A stretch of 64,000 nt of DNA from the NCBI GenBank assembly GCA_014281115.1, contig JACONQ010000006.1, forward strand, positions 2,852,001 through 2,916,000, in the 5' to 3' direction. The notes below the pieces were generated by a model. The model was not told the DNA's origin. It saw only the letters and a list, made by a program, of their open reading frames with translations, and ran no database searches. This DNA comes from Laburnicola sp. R22_1. Lineage: Eukaryota; Ascomycota; Dothideomycetes; Pleosporales; Didymosphaeriaceae. Shown one piece after another: positions 57,292 to 64,000 of this stretch. The first letter of the stretch is position 1. The number at the start of each line of letters is the position of its first letter. A program made the translations under genes and the position numbers.

Positions 57292-59329
57292 TATTAGTCT
57301 ATTATAAAATTGTGCACTCTTAACACTATATAAATACCTATATTATCTTATATAAAAATTTGCCTAAAGTATTAGTAAAATAGTAGGCCCTTTTCTAAAG
57401 TGTTTATATAACTTTAGGCAAAGTACTAACTATATAGAATATTACTATTACGCTCTATAATAACTAAGTTACTTTACCTAGATTAACTACGCATATTAAG
57501 CTATATAGCTCTCTATACTATCTAGCTTATATTCTTATTCTTCTTACACTCTTATACTATCTAGTAGTTATACATTTTATATAGGTACCTAAAGACCTAC
57601 TCTACTAAAGCCCTAGTGCTACATTATATTAAATATTTATTGCTAAACTTAATAACTTAGTAATACTAGTTAAATTTATAATATTATTTAGTAAATTAGC
57701 GGCGGAGTAAATAATAGACGCTATTTAATTTAGGTTGCTTTATTACTCTAAGGTTACTTAAGCCAAATTACTAGAGTTATTAGCGTATAGTAGCTTTTAA
57801 TAAAGTAGTCCTCTAAAGTAGTAATATATTCTCCTAATCTAATATTTCTTAGGCATCTATATAAAAATCTTAGAATTTTTCTAATAGCGTAAAAGAGTAT
57901 GCAATCTTTTTTATTATAGTTATCTTTAGCCTATTACTATATAGAAGATTATAGATAGTATAGTGTTTTTTCTAGTATTATATAGTCTCTTAAATAGTTA
58001 TAAATAAGCACTTAAAGAACTCTTATATTTTTTTATTTTTTTACCTATTCTAGTGCAGCGTAATTAAATGCTTACGCTTATAATTTATTAGGTTTTTACT
58101 ACACTTTTAATTACCGCTAATTTCTTATAAAATAGATACTATTTAGTTAAGGTATAGATATTAAAAGTTAACGCGTAAAAATTACAATATAATAGTGTTC
58201 TAGAGACTATATATAGGGCTCGAAAACTTTTACACTAGTACTATATAGTAGTAAATTAAAAGATAAAAGCCTACTTATTATAATAATCTCTCTAATAATA
58301 ACTTTACATTTACGAACATAATTAACTCTAAGTTTAACTTCCTATAGAAAGAATACTTAGGCAATAAATTAAATAGTAAACCGCCTAATAATGTCTTCTA
58401 GAATTCTAATAATTAGAAGCTGCCCCCTAACTATTAGCTCATAATTTAATCTCCTAGTTATCTAACTTATTCTACTTTTAGGGGCACCCTAAGATATAAA
58501 AGTAGGTGGCCTAGTTTACTACTAGTTAAGTAGCTCCCTAGCTAGCCTACTATATATAGGCACCTATTACTTTTAATGCCTTTACTTTTAGCTATTTAGC
58601 TCTTTAGTTAGCTAGCTTACTACTAGTTTAGTAGCTTACTAACTAGCTAGCTTACTACTAATTTAGCAGCTTCCTAGCTAGCCTCTAACACGCAGACACC
58701 TATTGCTTTTAGCGTCCTTACCTCTAGCTATTTAGCTCTCTAGCTAGCTAGCTTACCGCTAGTTTAGTAGCTTACTAACTAGTTAGCGTACTACTAATTT
58801 AGTAGCTTTCTACTTATTATACGCATATAGTGTACCTATAACTTTTAGCACCCCTATCTCTAGATATTTCTACTACTACTAGCTACTCCTATAGCTTTAG
58901 AAGCTACTCTACCCTAATTAAAAACTATATAGTTAAGTTAATATAATTTTAGCACTTTTTTATAGTACTAGGAAATATTATATAATATAATTACGCTAGT
59001 ACGTAAAGAAATAGCTAAAATTTTTTTAGCTAATTATAGTTTTATATAGTATTAGAGCTAAGAATACGCTCTATTAGTAAAACACTAAACACTAAAATAT
59101 AGTTTCTAACTTAGCACTAATTTACTCCTAATAACTTTTCTTAATATTTCTACTAAATAGTACCTAAAATAAAAACTAAGACTATCGCTAAAACTATAGA
59201 GGCCTATTACTCCTATTCTAGCCCTCTTTAGTCCTAAAATAGTGCTAGTTATATTAAAAATCCGCTAAAATACCCTATTTTTATATACTTTTCTTTTTAT
59301 TTTAAGACCATAAAAAGAGGGTTATATAA
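57292..59329. repeat. RIP-degraded DNA with a 136-bp tandem repeat
   Basis: No reading frames or transposon ends were recognised. The tandem array at about 58480-58865 is the only structured part. Flanking DNA is TpA-rich. Confidence 0.55.
58480..58865. repeat. 136-bp tandem repeat, about 2.8 units
   Basis: The block CACCTATTACTTTTAATGCC at 58561 recurs as related versions at 58697 and 58833, exactly 136 bp apart each time. Each unit is rich in GCTAGC and AGTTTAGTAGCTTACTAACT motifs. Confidence 0.8.
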
Positions 59330-59540
59330 TAGTCCTTACTAGTCTTTCTACTAAGTACGCCCTATTACCTTTTTTTTATACTCTATTTTCTTCTATTTAT
59401 ATCTTTTACCTTTTTAAAGGCGCCTTTTCTAGTTAGTGTTAGTGTAGTAGTTAGGGTAGGCCTATGCTCTATACTACCCTTTATATAAGAAAGGGCCCCT
59501 ATATCTCTTTCTTATCTACTATTTTAGAATAGTCTTAATT
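59330..59540 (+). repeat. LTR-like sequence, direct copy of 36735-36990
   Basis: Same order of blocks as the left copy, with one instead of three 22-bp units. It ends near CTTAATT, after which the two copies diverge. Confidence 0.55.
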
Positions 59541-60470
59541 TCTAGATAGGAGGTTTATGGCTAATATAGTTACTATAGTTAGGATAATATTACTTATCTT
59601 AATACTCTTATTTATATTATACTTAAGTCCTAATACCTAAGAGTAGTTTATAATAAATTATACCTTTTATTTTAGAGTAAATAACTACTATATATATATT
59701 ATTAAAAAGTCTTTACTAAAGGTCTATAGAATACCTTATTATTCTAATTACGTTTATCCTTATACCTTTTTCTAATATCTCTACTATTGCTTTTTCTATA
59801 CTCCTTATGCCTCTCTAAGTCTAAAAGGATATCTTATTCCCTTTCTATTCTTTTAAAGGAAAAGATAAATCCTTTTAAGAAATATAGTAGCTTCTTATTT
59901 ATCCTATAACTATATACAGTATTATTATTATTATTATTATTATTATAAAGATTACTTAGGAATAGGTGTAAGATTCTAATACTACTACGTTTATTGCTAC
60001 TATTAAGAGGCCTAAGGTTAGACTTATTACTAGCTCTAGACTAGAAAATATTACTACTAGAAGTTAGTAAAGCTATTAACTTATGCATAGCTATAGAACT
60101 AAGTATAACATTTTCTACCTATTACTTTGCTAGCCTTTACTACTTTAATAAATAAAAGTCTTTTAGTTTTAATTTTAGTATAATATCTAGGGCTATAAGG
60201 CGCGTTTATTTATATATTACTAATTATTTATCTATAATATTAATAGTGTTTAAGAGTAGTTTATTCTGCGCTAGTAGGCTGCCTTAAAAGTATTAATATA
60301 GCCCTTCTTAATTCTACTAAAACTACTTATTAGAATAAATATTTTCTATATCCTTTATAATAAATGCGCGCTCTCTAACTCTATTAAAATTACTATACTA
60401 TATAGCACTTTATTTACTATTACTAGTAGACGCGTAGTAATTATTTTTTTAATAATTAGATACTTTATTA
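59541..60470. other. RIP-degraded DNA, unassigned, with a TTA microsatellite
   Basis: A (TTA)n run of about 25 bp lies near 59922-59945. No frames or repeats beyond this were recognised. Confidence 0.5.
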
Positions 60471-61542
60471 TGTGGAGATTCTAACTAAGATTAAGTCTAC
60501 ACTATATATAGAGAGAAGTAAAATAGAAGGCACTATAACCTAGTACCTGATATGTAGTAGTAGTAATAAAATATATACAAAATAATAATAATTTTATTAT
60601 TACCGTTCTTTATAATAGTACTATTAATAGCAGTTAATAAATAGTCTACTATATAGTATAATTAAGTTATATATTATTTCCTAACTGGTAGACTATTAGA
60701 GAGCTATAGTAGAGCGTAGAGTTATAACTATAGTTTACTATACGTATATTATATAAGTCTACCTCTTATAATATCTATAATATTTAAATATTCTTCCTCT
60801 TTAATATATATAACACTAAGTCTTTTGAATTTAACTTTTTAATATATATAGCAAGCTAGCTTTCTAGCGTTTAAAGATTAAGTTATTTAATACCTATAGT
60901 TAGACAGTTACTAGAGAATTTAAAACTAGCATAAACAACTAGCTAGGTAATATTAGCTATCTAGCCTACTTACTATAAGATATAGTTAAGGTAGGCTTAC
61001 TAGAGAACTAGATTAATTCCACTATTTTAGAAGTTATAACTAATAATTTATTTAAGCTATATATTATTTCTATATAACTCTAAATTTTTAAGTATAAGAC
61101 TATTCTTTTATATAAAGACCTAAGCAATAATATAGTAATAGTTATATAATAATAATAGCTTCTTATAATTACGTTATTAGTAAGGCTAGAGGACAGACTA
61201 AAATATAGTAGTAGGCAACTATTAGAGAAGAAGAAAATATTTCTTATATATTACTAGAGCGCGCGCACATAGCTATAGTAGAAGAAGCTTCTAGTAGTAG
61301 TTAAGATCTTATAGGTGTATAAGAATAATAAAAAGTAAAGATAATAATATACTAAAGGTAAGGGTAAGTAGTAGCAAGAAGAGTATAGAGAAAATAGGCG
61401 GCGGCAAGATTCTAGAGGATAGTATATAGCTTACTAGTTATAAGAGAAAATCTACTATAAAAGAGTAATAAAATAGTTTAATTAGTTACTATTATAATAA
61501 TAATTATTATTATTATAGTAAAAATATTATTAATATCTATAC
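60471..61542 (+). mobile_element. Copia-like LTR and 5' region on the + strand
   Basis: It begins TGTGGAGATTCTAAC, a canonical LTR start. 60471-60890 is the inverse of 18770-19265 and 50210-50705. After about 60900 the sequence is not shared with those copies and may be the start of gag. It is cut at 61543 by another LTR retrotransposon. Confidence 0.55.
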
Positions 61543-61822
61543 ACCGTATAGGCAAGAGTACCTAAGGGTGTTAAGGTTTTAATATTACTACATAATGGCA
61601 TTACGTAGGGATTACGTAATGCCTATACGCCGCGGCCTATACGCCGTAGAATCTTCTTCTTTTTATCTACACTTTCTCTAGAGACAAGTAAGTAATAACT
61701 AAATCTATTTGCCTTACCTTTTTTATTCTCTATATACTATATACACTATACAATCCTCTCTTTTACTAATTAAATATATAACTATTTTGTTTAATTAGCT
61801 AGCTATAGAGCCTATTTAATAC
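61543..61822 (+). repeat. 5' LTR of an LTR retrotransposon leaving the window
   Basis: Direct copy of 1-282, here less mutated (GCCTATACGCCGCGGCC retained). It is followed by a leader and a gag frame, so it acts as the 5' LTR. The left boundary is set where similarity starts and could lie slightly further left. Confidence 0.6.
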
Positions 61823-62272
61823 TAATTAGTAGTTGGCTATTTTAATCACAAATTAGTAAGAGTAAAGACGAACTATATAAGCGTTATTACTATATAGTTT
61901 ATTTTATTACCTATTCTTTATGCGTAAAAGAATAGTAGATTAAATCTTTATAGAGTTAGTAAGTGTTATTACTACTATATAAAGTAGAGAGAAAGATAGT
62001 ACGAGACATATAAAACCTATTCTTATTTAAAAATAATAGATTCACTCTTTTATTAAAATAGTAAGTGTGATTACTACTATATAAAATTAAAGAGAAGATA
62101 GTGTACTATACATACTACTATTAACTATATAAACACATAGTTAGATAATAAATAAACTCTAATAATATACCACTAAACTATATAAACTACCTATTAATTA
62201 CTACCTAGCTACGTAATAGCTTAATCTATAGAACTCGCCGCTTCTACTACTATACGCAAAGATAAAGGCAAT

Positions 62273-64000
62273 ATGCCTAATTAACTCGAATTATATAATC
62301 TATATACTAGAGATATAGAGATATTAGAGGCAACACTATAAAAGAAAATAAAGCCCAAGTACTAGAATAAGGAAATTAATATAGTAAAGAATTTCTCTCT
62401 AATATAAATATAATTATACGTAGTATATATTATTACTAATCTTTACATAATATATTAGAAGGGAGTAGCTATTCTAAGATTATACTAAAAAGACTTTAAA
62501 GAATAGAAACTCTAACACTTCGCAGATCTAGACTATACGTATAAGAGAGAGCTTATTATAGTCTTAGAAGGCAAGGAGATTAGGGCAAGAATAAAGAGTA
62601 ATATAATAGTAGCCCACTAACTATATATAATAGCCTAAGGTAATATAGATACTACTTATATAATACTACCTTTACTAGCTTACTTAACTCCTTATACGCA
62701 AACACTAAGGCTAATCTTAATAATATCTAAGCTAGTTAGACTATTATATAAACCTAAACAGAGTAAGCTACTACTACTATACGTATCTATATAGCTATAG
62801 GTTCCTATAAATATCTTAAGAGAACCTTTATATAAGTACTAAATATAATTCTATTTATATAAATAACTAAATAAACTACTACTCTTTATATATAGTATCT
62901 AACTACTATATTGCCTACCTACTTGCGATTATTAAACGCAGTATAGAATAGAGCCACTACTAGTTAAACGCAAATTATAGGCACTATACTACTCTATATA
63001 GACTAAGCCTATGCTATAATCTAACCTATATAAGCTTCTACCTAAGCATAACCTACCTTCTTAGAGAATTCTAGCTAATGAGATAATCTAATTTTAAAAG
63101 GTATAAAATAAAAATAATAACTATACTAGAGCTCTATATAATATTTTAGTAGATAAGACTAGAATCTTTATAGATCTATACAGACGCCTAGATATTACTA
63201 AGGATTAATATCTAGATATCTTTTTAGATATCTTTACTAGCTGTGCGACATAGTATTACCTCTATACTATCTACCCTTGATAATTATAGAAGTGCTTATA
63301 TAAAGTACTTAATAGTTACTTTAATACTACTATTAACTATAACTAGTATTAGATAGACTAGACTATAATAACTTTTATATAATACTAGCGTAAAAATTCT
63401 AATAAGAGTCTATATAAAGTTTTAGAGGCAATAATTAATAGGCTTACCCTCGCATAGAGAGTATTAGGTGCGGACTTCGCTAGGGAAATTCCTCTCTATA
63501 CTACTATTATATAATTATGCCACAGACACCTAGAGCTAGAGTAGGCTATATTTACTATTAAGCCTACCTATAAAGCTCTATTTACTAATCTCTATATATT
63601 AATCTAAGTTATAATTAATTGCTAATCTAATTAGCACTTATAAAAGACTAATACATACTACACTAATTATAAATATAAGTTTTCTATATAAAGAGGCAGA
63701 CTACTAGTTTCTTATAGATAAGAGTTTCGCGAATAATTTATACTATTATTATCGCAATTTAGATTCCAATTAAATAATATTTATATAAGACTAAAGAAGT
63801 GTTTTATGTGCTATAAAAAAGGTTATTAGTCTTCTAACTATTTACGTAATAAGTATACCCGCGTAATAAGGTAGTATATTACCTTCTATAAAGAGTATAA
63901 TAATAAAACGCCTTTGTATAAAACTATTTAGTCCTATATTTAGAATATAAAAGGGTATAATAATAAGGAACCTACTTTACACAAAGAAGAAAAGTAGAGT
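62273..64000 (+). pseudogene. Retrotransposon gag relic with zinc knuckle, cut by window edge
   Basis: The ATG at 62273 opens a frame that stays collinear for more than 500 codons to the knuckle CFMCYKKGY-stop-SSNY (63800-63841), i.e. CCHC with His, Trp or Gln, and the last Cys mutated. Internal stops are few and of TAA or TAG type. Recognisable stretches include HFADLDYTYKRELI and a Lys-rich region after the knuckle. Protease and polymerase would lie beyond 64000, so superfamily is undecided. Confidence 0.6.

Overview
The window looks like a compartmentalised genome of a filamentous ascomycete (Pezizomycotina). It has one GC-balanced island of about 9 kb (about 4316-13140), which holds the only intact host gene. 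Very AT-rich DNA lies on both sides (1-4315 and 13140-64000). The AT-rich DNA is saturated with TpA and almost empty of CpA and TpG, the footprint of repeat-induced point mutation (RIP). I judged base composition by eye and computed no indices. The host gene has a typical short fungal intron, and the mobile elements are fungal types (Fot1/pogo, Tc1, Ty3/gypsy chromovirus, Copia-like). I cannot name the species.

Island, left to right. 4316-5493 is apparently non-coding and contains a fossil transposon end near 4962-5000. 5494-8138 is a two-exon gene for an 839-residue DUF6604-type protein of unknown function. 8248-10381 is a complete Fot1-like transposon with 46-bp inverted repeats. 10384-12216 is a second pogo-like transposon with 41-bp inverted repeats. 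These two abut and share one TA dinucleotide. 12217-12794 holds a chimeric reading frame ending in a third transposase fragment. 12795-14604 is a further pogo-like element, and the border between island and RIP-mutated DNA falls inside it.

AT-rich right arm. This is a graveyard of nested elements: a fairly young Tc1 (DD34E) transposon at 15100-17219; Copia-like 5' regions at 17222-19265, 49470-50720 and 60471-61540; a destroyed FunK1-type protein kinase gene at about 22340-24660; pogo/Fot1 elements at 25573-27624, 30239-31579, about 31900-33060, 34544-36498 and 55428-57289; a gypsy chromovirus at 37752-44507; a second gypsy-type element at about 44560-52830 interrupted by a Copia-like piece; and an LTR retrotransposon entering at 61543 and running off the right edge, whose sister LTR lies at 1-282. 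Tandem repeats occur near 21301, 36766, 37160, 54711 and 58480. I found no tRNA, rRNA, CRISPR array or replication origin.

The most unusual pattern is shared by seven otherwise unlike pogo-type termini, and by the fossil end at 4962: each carries two tandem, similar units with a period of exactly 17 bp. This equals the length of the CENP-B box, the site bound by the domesticated pogo relative CENP-B. Several of the transposases also carry, or show remains of, a C-terminal CCHC zinc knuckle, and all five in which I could measure it have DD35D-type catalytic spacing. I saw no convincing undescribed multi-gene system.
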